From Hymenobacter baengnokdamensis (lineage in GTDB: Bacteria > Bacteroidota > Bacteroidia > Cytophagales > Hymenobacteraceae): a stretch of DNA of 64,000 bases. Below the pieces are notes generated by a model that was given only the letters and a program-made list of their open reading frames with translations, did no database searches and was not told where the DNA came from. The translations under genes were made by a program, and so were the position numbers. Every line of letters starts with the position of its first letter. The stretch's first letter is position 1. The stretch spans positions 4,340,001 through 4,404,000 of the forward strand of contig NZ_CP044285.1 in assembly GCF_008728635.1 (NCBI RefSeq), in the 5' to 3' direction. Below are positions 8,701 to 17,153 of this stretch, piece after piece.

Positions 8701-8817
8701 CGCAAGACCGACAACATTGACCCTGAAGGCAGCTACAACGCCTTTTCGCAGGGCCTGGAGCTGGGTGGGGTGCCGCCGTCGAAAACGTACGGTCTTAACC
8801 TGAGCGCCAAATTCTAG
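5779..8817 (+). CDS. SusC/RagA-family TonB-linked outer-membrane receptor
   Basis: The chosen ATG gives MKKITWLTFLLLLGLQGLVQ, a clear signal peptide; an in-frame upstream ATG at 5728 would bury it. The mature protein (1012 residues in total) starts with a carboxypeptidase-regulatory-like domain (SGKVTDVKGAGIPGVTIIV), then a plug domain (ALNEVVVTALN, IRGVSSLNQTNQPLYVINGV, and SVLKGAAASALYG), then a long beta-barrel ending LNLSAKF. SusC proteins pull oligosaccharides through the outer membrane using TonB energy, paired with a SusD lid. Neighbouring GH18, GH20 and amino-sugar genes point to chito-oligosaccharides. SusD follows after 35 bases. Its own promoter carries the shared operator pair. 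Confidence 0.92.
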   Translation: MKKITWLTFLLLLGLQGLVQAQTRTVSGKVTDVKGAGIPGVTIIVRGTHQGISSNGEGSFSIAVPDTATLVFSSVGYDSQTVHVLAQNVLTITLKENAQALNEVVVTALNVTRERKTLGYSVTEIKGESLTQARETNITNSLVGKVAGLNVNSTAGGPGSSSNVIIRGVSSLNQTNQPLYVINGVPVESQPSTANSGSQYDNSPDLGDPISNINPDDIETISVLKGAAASALYGYRAKAGVILITTKSARGNDGIELNSNFVAEKIYNLTDWQYEYGQGANNMKPTTAVGAAQVGNSSWGGKLDGSSVVQFDGTSRPYVAQKDNLQNFYRTGSSLTNTLAFNKSFDGGSIRFSASDLSNRAVVPNSGLDRQTFNFTGTFNPYKHLSLDARANYILEQAHNRPILADGAGNANFNVIFLPTSLDVRTLAPGTKPDGTELVYNTGNPYNTNPYFAAHNFVNNTTRERLLSNVTARYTLDNGLFLQGRVGRDSYTDRYTSVTPSGTGYLPGGKIIELSTDFTDLNVDGLVGKSFKVGDSFTFTPNLGASYRRTRSETLQNIGNNLAIFGVNSLNNANDKSSQVFPSDQEIQSVYGSLDLSYREYLFVTATTRRDWFSTLATPGRDNNLGITYPGVSASFVFSELWKPDFLSFGKIRAGYSRVGQATIPYQTQLSYALLPVTLNGRPLGTPSNVNIPNSDLLPSSATELEVGTELAFVQNRVRLDLTVYKKKSSNEITFAPASISSGYQGAVLNAGEMENKGVEMLLTVLPVKTAAFTWTSSLNAAYNKNTVLSLAAGQTQSVYATSRSGVGYMAQIVGKPFGQVMAYDNKYNTDGSIATTTNGVPARGDLTAYGTAFHPLTGGWSNDFTMGHFNLGVLIDGKFGGKIFSATDYYATVFGLRKETLVNREGTFGTDKIDAATYYGTLANNVSKDFVQDASFIKLRQVTLGYSFPTAMFNNHIQRLTLSLVARNLAFLMRKTDNIDPEGSYNAFSQGLELGGVPPSKTYGLNLSAKF

Positions 8818-8852
8818 TGTTTTCAATCCGGCTATTTTTAACCAGCTCTCTT

Positions 8853-10442
8853 ATGAAACGCATTTTCCCCACCTATACCCTGCTGTCGGCCGCAATCCTG
8901 GCAGTAGCCAGTGGCTGCACCAAGAGCTTCGACGATATTAACACCAACCCCTCGACGTACAGCCAGGCAAACTTTGACGCCAACTACCTGCTGACGACGG
9001 CGCAGCTGGGGTATACCGGCAGCGCCGACTTTGCCTACGAAACCTGGCGCGCCAACCTGATTTACAGCTCCACCATGATTCAGGGGCTCTCGACCGTGGT
9101 CAGCTACTGGGCGGGCGATAAGTATCTGCTCAACGAGTCATACACGGCGGCTTACTGGGGCATTAATACCGACGGGGCCTACGCCGAGCAGGTAAAGCCG
9201 ATTACCGACTTAGTACAATCTACCGACGGCAAGGTCAAGTACAAAAACCTGCACCAGGTAGGTCGCATCATGCGGGCCCTGATTATGGAGCGTATTACGG
9301 ACCTCTACGGCGATGTGCCGTACTCGCAGGCCGGCATGGGCTACTACACGGGCGTCATCACCCCCAAATACGACAAGCAGCAGGACATTTACACCGACCT
9401 GCTAAAGGAAGTGTCGGAGGCCACGGCAGCCCTCGACCCCACGGCTGACATTCCTTCGGGCGATGTATTTTACAAAGGCAATATTCAGCAGTGGCAGCGC
9501 TTTGGCAACTCGCTGCTGCTGCGCATTGCCATGCGCCTGACTAAGGTAGACCCCGCCACGGCCCAGAAGTATGCTACTCAGGTGCAGGGCAAAACCATGC
9601 AGAGCGATGCCGACAATGCGTTTGTGCTGCACGACGTGTCGGGGGCCAGAGTCACGCAGAACCGCAACAGCCAGGTACTGCTCGGCGACGGCGGCCAGGA
9701 AAACTACTACGTGAAATGGTCGAAAACCTTTATTGATTTCCTAAAATCGACCAACGACCCGCGCTTGTCGAAAATCGCCGTCACGCAGCTCTACCTCAAA
9801 GACGTAAGCAAAGACCAGAATCCGGGGGCTATCGCTACGGCAGCCGTGCAGAAAGGCATGCCCAATGGCAAAGACCTGAGCGGCCGGGCCGGCTTCGATA
9901 TCTCGACCGACCCCACCTACACCTCGTTTCCCGATTACTCGTCGCCTAGCCCTGGCATGATAAAGCGCAACGGCCCCACGTTTATCCTCACCTACGGCGA
10001 GTCGGAGCTGCTGCTGGCTGAGGCAGCTCAGCGCTGGGGACTGGGCAGCGCCTCGCAGCACTATGCCGCCGGCGTTACCTCGGCCTGCAGCTACCTGAGC
10101 CAGTACGACCCCACCCTGACCGTAGCCGCCGCCGACATCAGTACCTACCTCACCGCTAACCCTTACAACGCGAGCCAGGGGCTACAACAGATTAACTCGC
10201 AGTACTGGGCCCTGACCAACACCATGCTCGATTTTTACGAGTCGTGGTCGAACTGGCGGCGTAGTGGCTATCCCACCCTCACGCCCGTGGTGTACCCCAA
10301 CAATGCGACCAACGGCCAGATTCCGCGCCGCTTCCCCTACCCCATCTCCGAGACCACGACCAACCCCGACAACTACAAAGCAGCCAGTGCCGCCGTGCCG
10401 GGCGGCGACAACCTGATGGGCCGCGTGTACTGGGATAAATAA
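8853..10442 (+). CDS. SusD/RagB-family outer-membrane lipoprotein
   Basis: The start at 8853 gives MKRIFPTYTLLSAAILAVAS then GC, a lipoprotein signal with the acceptor cysteine in AVASGC. The mature region begins KSFDDINTNPSTYSQANFDA, typical of the SusD-like subgroup whose members start TKxFDDINTNP. The upstream in-frame ATG at 8817 overlaps the susC stop and would break the signal. The length is 529 residues. SusD proteins sit on the cell surface over the SusC barrel and capture the glycan. Together with susC it forms one transcription unit ending at the hairpin at 10475-10517. Confidence 0.92.
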   Translation: MKRIFPTYTLLSAAILAVASGCTKSFDDINTNPSTYSQANFDANYLLTTAQLGYTGSADFAYETWRANLIYSSTMIQGLSTVVSYWAGDKYLLNESYTAAYWGINTDGAYAEQVKPITDLVQSTDGKVKYKNLHQVGRIMRALIMERITDLYGDVPYSQAGMGYYTGVITPKYDKQQDIYTDLLKEVSEATAALDPTADIPSGDVFYKGNIQQWQRFGNSLLLRIAMRLTKVDPATAQKYATQVQGKTMQSDADNAFVLHDVSGARVTQNRNSQVLLGDGGQENYYVKWSKTFIDFLKSTNDPRLSKIAVTQLYLKDVSKDQNPGAIATAAVQKGMPNGKDLSGRAGFDISTDPTYTSFPDYSSPSPGMIKRNGPTFILTYGESELLLAEAAQRWGLGSASQHYAAGVTSACSYLSQYDPTLTVAAADISTYLTANPYNASQGLQQINSQYWALTNTMLDFYESWSNWRRSGYPTLTPVVYPNNATNGQIPRRFPYPISETTTNPDNYKAASAAVPGGDNLMGRVYWDK

Positions 10443-10474
10443 CCACGCCTTTTACGCAGGTTATTATACCTCAA

Positions 10475-10517
10475 AATAGCACGTCATGCGCCGCCCGGCG
10501 AAGCATGACGTGCTATT
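10475..10517. repeat. REP-like hairpin after susD (copy 1 of 4)
   Basis: AATAGCACGTCATGC (10475-10489) is perfectly complementary to GCATGACGTGCTATT (10503-10517). It is followed by CTTTT and so may also end transcription. The CGTCATGC/GCATGACG core recurs at 16456-16495, 42223-42261 and, as CGTCATAC, at 58743-58793. Confidence 0.75.
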
Positions 10518-10568
10518 CTTTTAGTTGTCCAACTTACTTACGAACGCTTTTTTCGTCCTTAGCAGCTT

Positions 10569-12440
10569 ATGGTTTTCAGCTTTTCATTCATCCCCCGGCT
10601 TGTTGGTTTACTGGCAGTAAGCTTATTGGCAGCCGCGCCCGCGCGGGCGCAGCCGGCCGAGGTGCCCGCGCAAAGCCTGGGGTTGGTGCCGCTGCCCCGC
10701 CAGGTAAAAGCGTACGCCGCCACCTACGCGCTGCCTCAAAAAATCAGCCTCTACGCAGTGAGCAAGGACGAGCTGAACGTGGCAGGGCTGCTGAAAGAAA
10801 TGCTGGCGCCCCTGGGCAAAATCGTGACGCTGACCACCAACCGCCAGCAGGCGCAGATTAAGCTGCTCACGGCCCCTACTGCCCACCCTGAGGGCTATCA
10901 GCTGGTAGTAGACAAAGCCGGCGTGCGGATAACGGCGGCGGGCGGCGCGGGGCTTTTTTACGGCAGCCAAACCCTTCTTCAGCTGCTGCCAGCCCGGCCA
11001 ACGGCCACTGCGCGCGTGCCTTATGTACGTATTACCGACGAGCCGGCTTTTCGGTGGCGGGGCGGTATGCTCGATGTGTGCCGACACTTCTTTTCGGTGG
11101 GGTCTGTGAAAAAGTATATCGACTTCCTGGCGGCTTACAAGCTCAATACTTTTCATTGGCACCTCACCGACGACCAGGGCTGGCGTATCGAGATTAAAAA
11201 ATACCCTAAGCTGACCCAAATCAGTGCTTTTCGCAAGGAAACCCTGCTCGGTGCCCAACAATTATTTAAATCGCCGGCCGATTTTAAGTACGACGGCCAG
11301 CCCTACGGCGGCTTCTACACGCAGGCCGAAATCCGCGACGTGGTAGCTTATGCCGCGCGGCGCTACATCACCATAGTGCCCGAAATCGAGATGCCGGGCC
11401 ACTCGGTGGCCGTACTGGCTGCCTACCCCGAGCTGGCGTGCAGGCCCGGCCCCTACGAAACCTGGACCAAATGGGGCGTGAACGAGGATATCGTATGCCC
11501 CACTGAGCCCACAATTCATTTTTTTGAAGATGTACTAACGGAAGTAACCACTTTATTTCCGGGCAAATACGTGCACATTGGGGGCGACGAAGCACCCAAA
11601 ACCCGCTGGCAGGAAAGCGCCGCCGTGCAGGAGCTTATGAAGCGTGAAGGACTCGCCGACGTAGAAAAAGTGCAGGGCTGGTTCAACCGGCGCATCGAAG
11701 CGTTTTTGGCGAGTAAGGGCAAAAAGCTCATTGGCTGGGATGAGATTCTGGACGGCGGCATCACGCCGGGCGCTACTATCATGAGCTGGCGCGGCGAAAA
11801 AGCCGGCATAGAGGCCGCCCGGCATGGCAACGACGTAGTGATGGCGCCGAGCGGCTACCTCTACCTCGACGCCGGCCAGAACCCGGTACCGCACAGCCCC
11901 AACGAGCCGCTGATGATTGGCGGCTACCTGCCGCTGGCCAAAGTATATAACTACAACCCCCTGTCCCCCACCCTCACGCCCGAGCAGCAAAAGCATATTC
12001 TGGGGCCTCAGGCCAACCTGTGGACCGAATACATCACGACGCCCCAAAAAGCCGAGTACATGCTGTTTCCGAGGCTGCTGGCCGTGGCGGAGGTGGCCTG
12101 GACGCCGGCGGCCAGTAAAAGCTACGTCGATTTTTTGCCGCGCATGAGTCAGCAGTTCGCCCGGCTCGACGCTAAAAAAATCAATTATCGCGTGCCCGAG
12201 CCGCTGGGCCTGGACAGCACCAGCCTGGTGAGGCAGGGCGGCAAAGCAGTAGTTACGCTCCGCTCGCTGGTGCCCGGCAGCCAGATTCGCTATACCCTGG
12301 ATGGCACACTACCCGACGAGACTACCGAGCTGTATAGCAAGCCATTGGCCGTGCCCCTCAACCGCCAGCTCACTGTTCGGGCCGTAACCATCGCGCCCAA
12401 TGGCCGCAAAAGCCCGCCGGCGGATTTATTTATAAGATAA
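10569..12440 (+). CDS. Secreted GH20 beta-N-acetylhexosaminidase
   Basis: The 623-residue protein has a signal peptide ending in APARAQ (about residue 28), then a GH20b alpha/beta N-terminal domain (LGLVPLPRQVK from residue 38), then the GH20 barrel (FRWRGGMLDVCRHFF at 161-175, HWHLTDDQGWRIEIKKYP at 196-213). The catalytic pair is Asp340-Glu341 in HIGGDEAPKTRW. A chitobiase C-terminal-like segment (IRYTLDGTLPD) closes the protein. GH20 enzymes release terminal GlcNAc or GalNAc from the non-reducing end. Here it would convert chito-oligosaccharides taken in by SusCD to GlcNAc for the permease and NagB. It lies 126 bases after susD, past the hairpin, and probably depends on read-through or a promoter not recognised here. 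Confidence 0.93.
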   Translation: MVFSFSFIPRLVGLLAVSLLAAAPARAQPAEVPAQSLGLVPLPRQVKAYAATYALPQKISLYAVSKDELNVAGLLKEMLAPLGKIVTLTTNRQQAQIKLLTAPTAHPEGYQLVVDKAGVRITAAGGAGLFYGSQTLLQLLPARPTATARVPYVRITDEPAFRWRGGMLDVCRHFFSVGSVKKYIDFLAAYKLNTFHWHLTDDQGWRIEIKKYPKLTQISAFRKETLLGAQQLFKSPADFKYDGQPYGGFYTQAEIRDVVAYAARRYITIVPEIEMPGHSVAVLAAYPELACRPGPYETWTKWGVNEDIVCPTEPTIHFFEDVLTEVTTLFPGKYVHIGGDEAPKTRWQESAAVQELMKREGLADVEKVQGWFNRRIEAFLASKGKKLIGWDEILDGGITPGATIMSWRGEKAGIEAARHGNDVVMAPSGYLYLDAGQNPVPHSPNEPLMIGGYLPLAKVYNYNPLSPTLTPEQQKHILGPQANLWTEYITTPQKAEYMLFPRLLAVAEVAWTPAASKSYVDFLPRMSQQFARLDAKKINYRVPEPLGLDSTSLVRQGGKAVVTLRSLVPGSQIRYTLDGTLPDETTELYSKPLAVPLNRQLTVRAVTIAPNGRKSPPADLFIR

Positions 12441-12563
12441 TATATTTATAATATTCTATTTTATAATTTATTACCACAGTGCTCAGACCAAACCCGCTAT
12501 GAGCTCTGCGGCAAGCCAACGGCCGGCCAAAAGCCGGACACAGTACGCAACGCCAAAACCCGG

Positions 12564-14630
12564 CTAGCTATCCCGGCTCAGCACCAGAGCCGTGCGGCTG
12601 GGTACGTACAGCCGCAGGCGCGGCGCTTCGGCCGTGCCGCCCCCGCCCAGCGTGTCGTACACCACCGCCTCGTCGAGACGGTCGAAGCCCCCAAACTCCG
12701 GCTTGTCGGAAGTAAATATCAGGTGGTAGCAACCCGCTGCCGACACGGGAACGGCATAATCGAAGAAGCTTTCGCTTACCTGAAAGCTGAATACGAATAT
12801 CAATCCGGCCCGCTCAAACGCAATGATGCTATTACCGTGGTCGAGGTTGAGCAGCCGGGCCGGCCCGTGTACCAGCAGCTGCCGCTCGCGGGCCAGCGCC
12901 AGCATGCCCTTATCAAAGGCCAGGAGCTGGGCGTAGCGCAGGTCGGGGTTGTCGGCCAGGCTCCACTGCCGGCGGGCGTAGTGGTAGCTCCAGTCGTTGC
13001 CGGCGCGGGGGAAGTCAATCCATTCGGGGTGGCCAAACTCGTTGCCCATAAAGTTGAGGTAGGCCTCGCCGCCCGCGCTCAGCGTAAGGAGCCGGATGAG
13101 CTTGTGCAGCGCCGTGGCCCGCGCCGCGCCACCGTCGCTGTCCTCTACGTGCATGTGCTGGTAAATAGCATCGCCGTAGAGCCACTGGGCCAGCGTCTTA
13201 TCGCCTACCAGCGCCTGGTCGTGGCTTTCGGCGTAAGCCACGGTTTTTTCGCTTTGGCGGCGGTTTACCAGCTGATGCCAGAGCTCGCCGAGGTCCCAGT
13301 CTTCATCGCGCTTGTGCTTAAGGGTTTTAATCCAGAAATCGGGCAGCCCCATGCCCAGCCGGTAGTCGAAGCCCACCCCGCCGTCGGCAATGGGGCGGCA
13401 CAGGCCGGGCAGGCCGCTCATGTCCTCGGCGATGAGCAGGGCCGACTTTTTCAGCTCGCGCACCAGCGTGGTAGCCAGCATAAGGTAAAGTATGGCGTCG
13501 TCGTCGGCATCGGAGCCAAAATAGCTGTCGTAGCCCCCAAAAGCGTGGCCCTCGCCGTGGTGGTGGTAGAGCATCGACGTAACGCCATCGAAGCGAAAGC
13601 CATCGAAGTGAAACTCTTCGAGCCAGTAGCGCAGGTTGCTAAGCAAAAACTGCTGCACTTCGGGCCGGCCGTAGTCGAACAGCTTCGAGTCCCAGCCGGG
13701 GTGGTTGCCCCGCTCGCCCTTGTGAAAATACAGATTGCCCGAGCCGTCGAAATCGGCCAGGCCCTCAGCCTCATTCTTCACGGCGTGCGAATGCACCAAA
13801 TCCAGCAAAACCACTATATTACGCCGATGCGCCTCGTTTACCAGATATTTTAAGTCTTCGGGCGTGCCGAAGCGCGAGGAGGGCGCAAAGAAATTGGCTA
13901 CGTGGTAGCCAAAGGAGCCATAATACGGATGCTCCAGCACGGCCATCAGCTGCACGCAGTTGTAGCCTTCGGCCTGAATGCGGGGCAATATATAGTCGGC
14001 AAACTCGCGGTAGCTGCCCACCCGGCCTTCCTCCTGGGCCATGCCGGGGTGCGCCTCGTAAATGAGCGGCTGGCCCTTGGTGGCGTTAGCGACGCGGAAG
14101 GCTTTATCCGTCCACTTAAACGGCGCTTCGGGCACCCAGAGCTGGGCAGCATAATCCTTGGTCTGCTCGTCCTGCACCGCACGCCGCAAATAAGCCGGCA
14201 GCCGGTCTTTACCCTGGCCGTGCGCCACTACGTGCAGCTTGTAGCGTGAGCCGGCGGCCGGGCGGCGGCCGTTCGCGTCGTCCGCAATAAAGCCCTCCCA
14301 GATGCCGCTGGCTTCGTCTTTTTGCAGTGGGTCGGCCTGCCGGTTCCAGAAATTAAAGTCGCCGACCAGGCTCACTGCCTCGGCGCCGGGGGCCCACTCC
14401 CGCACCACGTAGCCCCGCCGGCGGGCATCGTAGTGCAGCCCCAGCTGCTCGTGCGCGGTGGCAAACTTGCTGAGCGAGCCATAGGCCTGCTTGATGGCAG
14501 CCAGGCGGGCGGCCAGCCGCTGCTGGCGGGCCAGCAGCACCGGCTCGTAGGGCTGCAGCCAGACGTCTTCCTGGGTAAGTGTCAGCACGGGAACATAAGC
14601 AGCGGCCGGAACCTGGGTTTTGGCAGACAT
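12564..14630 (-). CDS. glgB: 1,4-alpha-glucan (glycogen) branching enzyme, eukaryote-like GH13 subfamily
   Basis: The 688-residue protein has an N-terminal helical segment, a CBM48-type domain (YVVREWAPGAEAVSLVGDFN, residues 74-93), then the GH13 barrel. Catalytic residues are the nucleophile Asp348 in FDGFRFDGV, acid Glu402 in LIAEDMSG, and His470-Asp471 in AESHDQA. YGSFGYHVANFFAPSSRFGT is characteristic of branching enzymes. Architecture and motifs match the eukaryotic/GH13_8 type rather than the E. coli type. The enzyme transfers alpha-1,4 glucan segments to 6-OH groups in the cytoplasm. It is convergent with the GH20 gene and divergent from ggt, with a TACCTTTG -7 box at 14653-14660. No other glycogen gene is next to it. 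Confidence 0.92.
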   Translation of the reverse strand: MSAKTQVPAAAYVPVLTLTQEDVWLQPYEPVLLARQQRLAARLAAIKQAYGSLSKFATAHEQLGLHYDARRRGYVVREWAPGAEAVSLVGDFNFWNRQADPLQKDEASGIWEGFIADDANGRRPAAGSRYKLHVVAHGQGKDRLPAYLRRAVQDEQTKDYAAQLWVPEAPFKWTDKAFRVANATKGQPLIYEAHPGMAQEEGRVGSYREFADYILPRIQAEGYNCVQLMAVLEHPYYGSFGYHVANFFAPSSRFGTPEDLKYLVNEAHRRNIVVLLDLVHSHAVKNEAEGLADFDGSGNLYFHKGERGNHPGWDSKLFDYGRPEVQQFLLSNLRYWLEEFHFDGFRFDGVTSMLYHHHGEGHAFGGYDSYFGSDADDDAILYLMLATTLVRELKKSALLIAEDMSGLPGLCRPIADGGVGFDYRLGMGLPDFWIKTLKHKRDEDWDLGELWHQLVNRRQSEKTVAYAESHDQALVGDKTLAQWLYGDAIYQHMHVEDSDGGAARATALHKLIRLLTLSAGGEAYLNFMGNEFGHPEWIDFPRAGNDWSYHYARRQWSLADNPDLRYAQLLAFDKGMLALARERQLLVHGPARLLNLDHGNSIIAFERAGLIFVFSFQVSESFFDYAVPVSAAGCYHLIFTSDKPEFGGFDRLDEAVVYDTLGGGGTAEAPRLRLYVPSRTALVLSRDS

Positions 14631-14652
14631 AAGGCAAGAGAAATTAGCTTTT

Positions 14653-14660
14653 CAAAGGTA
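14653..14660 (-). promoter_or_regulatory. -7 box for glgB
   Basis: On the minus strand this reads TACCTTTG, a full TAnnTTTG match, 22 bases before the glgB ATG. No obvious -33 box is present. On the plus strand the divergent ggt has only the weaker TACTTTG directly before its ATG. Confidence 0.5.
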
Positions 14661-14702
14661 GGTAGCTGACCAGTTGCGACGCGGCGATGCCTACTTTGCA
14701 GC

Positions 14703-16454
14703 ATGCATACGTTTTCGCGTTTTTCTTCGGCTGCTTTGCTGCTGGCTGCGTTGGCCGGGCCAGCGCTGGGCCAGCACACCGCTCCCCACCCCCCTAAGCC
14801 AGCTATTGCCGACCAGCTGCCGCCAGCCGCCGCGCCCGTGGTGGCTCGCCATGCACTGGTGGTGTCGGCCCACCCGGTAGCGTCTAAGGTAGGCCGCGAC
14901 GTTATGCAGCAGGGCGGCAACGCGTATGACGCAGCCGTAGCCGTACAGTTTGCGCTGGCCGTGGTGCTGCCGGTAGCCGGCAACGTGGGCGGCGGTGGCT
15001 TTATCGTATACCGCGACCACGCGGGCCCGGCCGGCACGCTCGACTTCCGCGAAACTGCCCCGGCCGCTGCCAGCCGCGATATGTACCTCGACGCGAGCGG
15101 CAATGTGGTGCCCGGCCGCAGCACAGCGGGCGTGCTGGCCGTGGGCACGCCCGGCACCGTGGCCGGCATGGAAGCTTTACATAAAAAGCTCGGTAAGCTG
15201 CCCTGGGCTAGCCTGGTAGCGCCGGCCGTGCGCCTGGCTGCCAGGGGCGTGGCGCTCACCCAGAAAGAGGCCGCTGGCCTGAACCACAACCGCGAAGAGT
15301 TTATCAGGAATAACCCCGGCTCCCCGCCCCTCTTCGTACGGGCGGCGGCCTGGCAAAAAGGCGATACCCTAAAGCAGCCCGAGCTGGCCGCGGTGCTTGA
15401 GCGTATTCAGCACCAGGGGCGCGCGGGCTTTTACCAGGGCCGCACCGCCGAGCTGCTGCTGGCGGAAATGAAAAAAGGCGGCGGCTTGCTTACGCAAAAA
15501 GACCTGGATACCTACCAGCCCAAGTGGCGCGCCGCGCTGCGCGGCACCTACCGGGGCTACGACGTGCTTACGATGCCGCCGCCCAGCAGCGGCGGCGTGG
15601 CGCTGCTGCAAATTCTGCAAACGCTGGAGCCGCATAATCTGGGCCGGCTCGGCTATCACACGCCGGCTGCGGTAGCGCTCATTACGGAGGCCGAGCGCCG
15701 CGCCTATGCCGACCGCGCCACCTACCTCGGCGACCCCGATTTTGGCAAGGTGCCCGTGGCGCAACTATTAGCAAAAAACTATATTAAGCAGCGCGCCAGC
15801 ACCATCCGCCCCGATGGCCAGGCCACGCCCAGCGCCCAGGTTGCGGCCGGCCCCGGCCTGCCGCGCTACGAAAGCGACCAGACCACCCACTACAGCATCG
15901 TCGATGCCCAGGGAAACGCCGTGAGCTGCACCACTACCCTCAACGGCGCCTACGGCAGCAAAGTAGTAGTGGCCGGCGCGGGCTTTCTACTTAATAATGA
16001 GATGGATGACTTCAGCGCCAAGGCCGGCGTGCCCAACGCCTACGGCCTCGTGGGGGGCGTGGCCAATGCTATTGCGCCCGGCAAGCGCATGCTCAGCAGC
16101 ATGACGCCTGCCATCCTGGTCAAGAATGGCAAGCTGGCGCTGGTTACGGGCACGCCGGGCGGCAGCACCATTATTACCAGCGTGCTGCAAAGCATTTTAG
16201 CCGTAGTCGACTACGGGGCCGATGCCGAGCAGGCGGTGGCGGCCCCGCGCCTGCACCACCAGTGGCTGCCCGACCAGCTCGACGTGGAAGCCGGCGCCCT
16301 CACGCCCGCCGCCGAGAAAGTATTGCAGGAAAAAGGCTTTAACCCCCAGCCCCGCCCGGCATGGGGCCGGCTCGACATCATCCGGGTGCTGCCCGATGGC
16401 CGCCTCGAAGGCGGCGCCGACCCGCGCGGCGACGATGCGGCGGTGGGGTATTAA
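14703..16454 (+). CDS. ggt: Gamma-glutamyltransferase
   Basis: This is a 583-residue Ntn hydrolase precursor with a signal peptide (SSAALLLAALAGPALGQ). It cleaves gamma-glutamyl bonds of glutathione and related peptides in the periplasm. The precursor cuts itself before the catalytic threonine, here Thr395 in QTTHYSIVD, giving a large (about 370) and a small (about 190) subunit. Family landmarks include GGNAYDAAVA (71-80), FRETAP (115-120), PPPSSGGVALLQ, and TPGGSTI near the C-terminus. All expected catalytic surroundings are intact. The ATG is almost directly after a TACTTTG box, so the message may have a very short or no leader. No functional link to its neighbours is evident. Confidence 0.93.
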   Translation: MHTFSRFSSAALLLAALAGPALGQHTAPHPPKPAIADQLPPAAAPVVARHALVVSAHPVASKVGRDVMQQGGNAYDAAVAVQFALAVVLPVAGNVGGGGFIVYRDHAGPAGTLDFRETAPAAASRDMYLDASGNVVPGRSTAGVLAVGTPGTVAGMEALHKKLGKLPWASLVAPAVRLAARGVALTQKEAAGLNHNREEFIRNNPGSPPLFVRAAAWQKGDTLKQPELAAVLERIQHQGRAGFYQGRTAELLLAEMKKGGGLLTQKDLDTYQPKWRAALRGTYRGYDVLTMPPPSSGGVALLQILQTLEPHNLGRLGYHTPAAVALITEAERRAYADRATYLGDPDFGKVPVAQLLAKNYIKQRASTIRPDGQATPSAQVAAGPGLPRYESDQTTHYSIVDAQGNAVSCTTTLNGAYGSKVVVAGAGFLLNNEMDDFSAKAGVPNAYGLVGGVANAIAPGKRMLSSMTPAILVKNGKLALVTGTPGGSTIITSVLQSILAVVDYGADAEQAVAAPRLHHQWLPDQLDVEAGALTPAAEKVLQEKGFNPQPRPAWGRLDIIRVLPDGRLEGGADPRGDDAAVGY

Positions 16455-16455
16455 A

Positions 16456-16495
16456 ATCGCCCGTCATGCTTCGCAGGCTCCGCATGACGGGCGAT
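16456..16495. repeat. REP-like hairpin after ggt (copy 2 of 4)
   Basis: ATCGCCCGTCATGC (16456-16469) pairs perfectly with GCATGACGGGCGAT (16482-16495). There is no T-run after it. Its last base touches the -33 box of the rimP promoter. It shares the GTCATGC/GCATGAC core with the other copies. Confidence 0.75.
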
Positions 16496-16526
16496 TGCAG
16501 TAACCTCGAAAAATTGCGTATCTTTG
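16495..16526 (+). promoter_or_regulatory. Promoter of the rimP-nusA-infB cluster
   Basis: TATCTTTG at 16519-16526 is a full -7 match, and TTG at 16495-16497 is 21 bases upstream. Transcription would start near 16532, about 70 nucleotides before rimP. Confidence 0.6.
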
Positions 16527-16551
16527 CCCCAGAAATTGGTATTCAATCTGA

Positions 16552-16582
16552 AAAGAGGGGACGCGCAGTCCCCTCTTTTTTT
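16552..16582 (+). terminator. Terminator-like hairpin in the rimP leader (possible attenuator)
   Basis: AAAGAGGGGAC (16552-16562) pairs with GTCCCCTCTTT (16568-16578) around the loop GCGCA, and the T-run continues to 16582. It has the form of an intrinsic terminator but lies between the promoter and the rimP start at 16602. That position suggests conditional termination controlling the translation/transcription operon. The alternative is a terminator for an unseen short leader RNA. Confidence 0.6.
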
Positions 16583-16601
16583 GCCCTAGCCCCCGCCTGT
16601 C

Positions 16602-17075
16602 ATGGCTCAATTTGACCGCCACCGCATTCAGCAATTGCTCGCCGACGCCCTCGGCGACAGCGGCTTATATGTGGTTGACCTCACCGTGTCGGACTCGGTG
16701 ATGCCTAAAATCACCGCGACCCTCGACGGCCCCAACGGCCTCGGCATCCAGGAGTGCGCCCAGGTAACGCGCCGCCTCAACCGGGGCCTCGAAGAGGCTT
16801 ACGGAGAAGACGCAGCTTACTCACTCGAAGTGACCTCGCCGGGCGCCGACCAGCCCCTCACCGACCCGCGTCAGTATACGCGCCACGTGGGCCGTAGCCT
16901 GGCCCTGAAAATGCAGGACGGCACCACCAAAACCGGCCCGCTCACCGCCGTTACGCCCGAAGGTATTGAACTGGAAGAAGTTATTAAAGTCAAAACCAAG
17001 AAAACCACGTTGCCCGCCGTCTTTATTCCTTTCGGGGACATTCAGGAGGCTACCGTTGTTATCTCTTTCAAATAA
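16602..17075 (+). CDS. rimP: Ribosome maturation factor RimP
   Basis: This 157-residue cytoplasmic protein acts in 30S subunit maturation. It has the RimP N-terminal domain with GLYVVDLTVSDS (residues 20-31), then the conserved SLEVTSPGADQPLTDPRQY (residues about 80-98; the family pattern is LEVSSPGLDRPL), then the SH3-like C-terminal domain ending in IPFGDIQEATVVISFK. Length is normal. It is first in the widely conserved rimP-nusA-infB order, 78 bases before the nusA start. Confidence 0.95.
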   Translation: MAQFDRHRIQQLLADALGDSGLYVVDLTVSDSVMPKITATLDGPNGLGIQECAQVTRRLNRGLEEAYGEDAAYSLEVTSPGADQPLTDPRQYTRHVGRSLALKMQDGTTKTGPLTAVTPEGIELEEVIKVKTKKTTLPAVFIPFGDIQEATVVISFK

Positions 17076-17153
17076 GACTGAGTAAGGGGTTTGCCCGCCG
17101 AGCGCGCTACGCGCCGGAGACGCTACCCTACCAGCCGGAAACCATTCACTCTT

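Noticed and set aside
12723-13853. 376-codon plus-strand open frame opposite glgB
   Set aside because: It overlaps the catalytic core of glgB, which has all active-site residues; the opposite frame has no family features.
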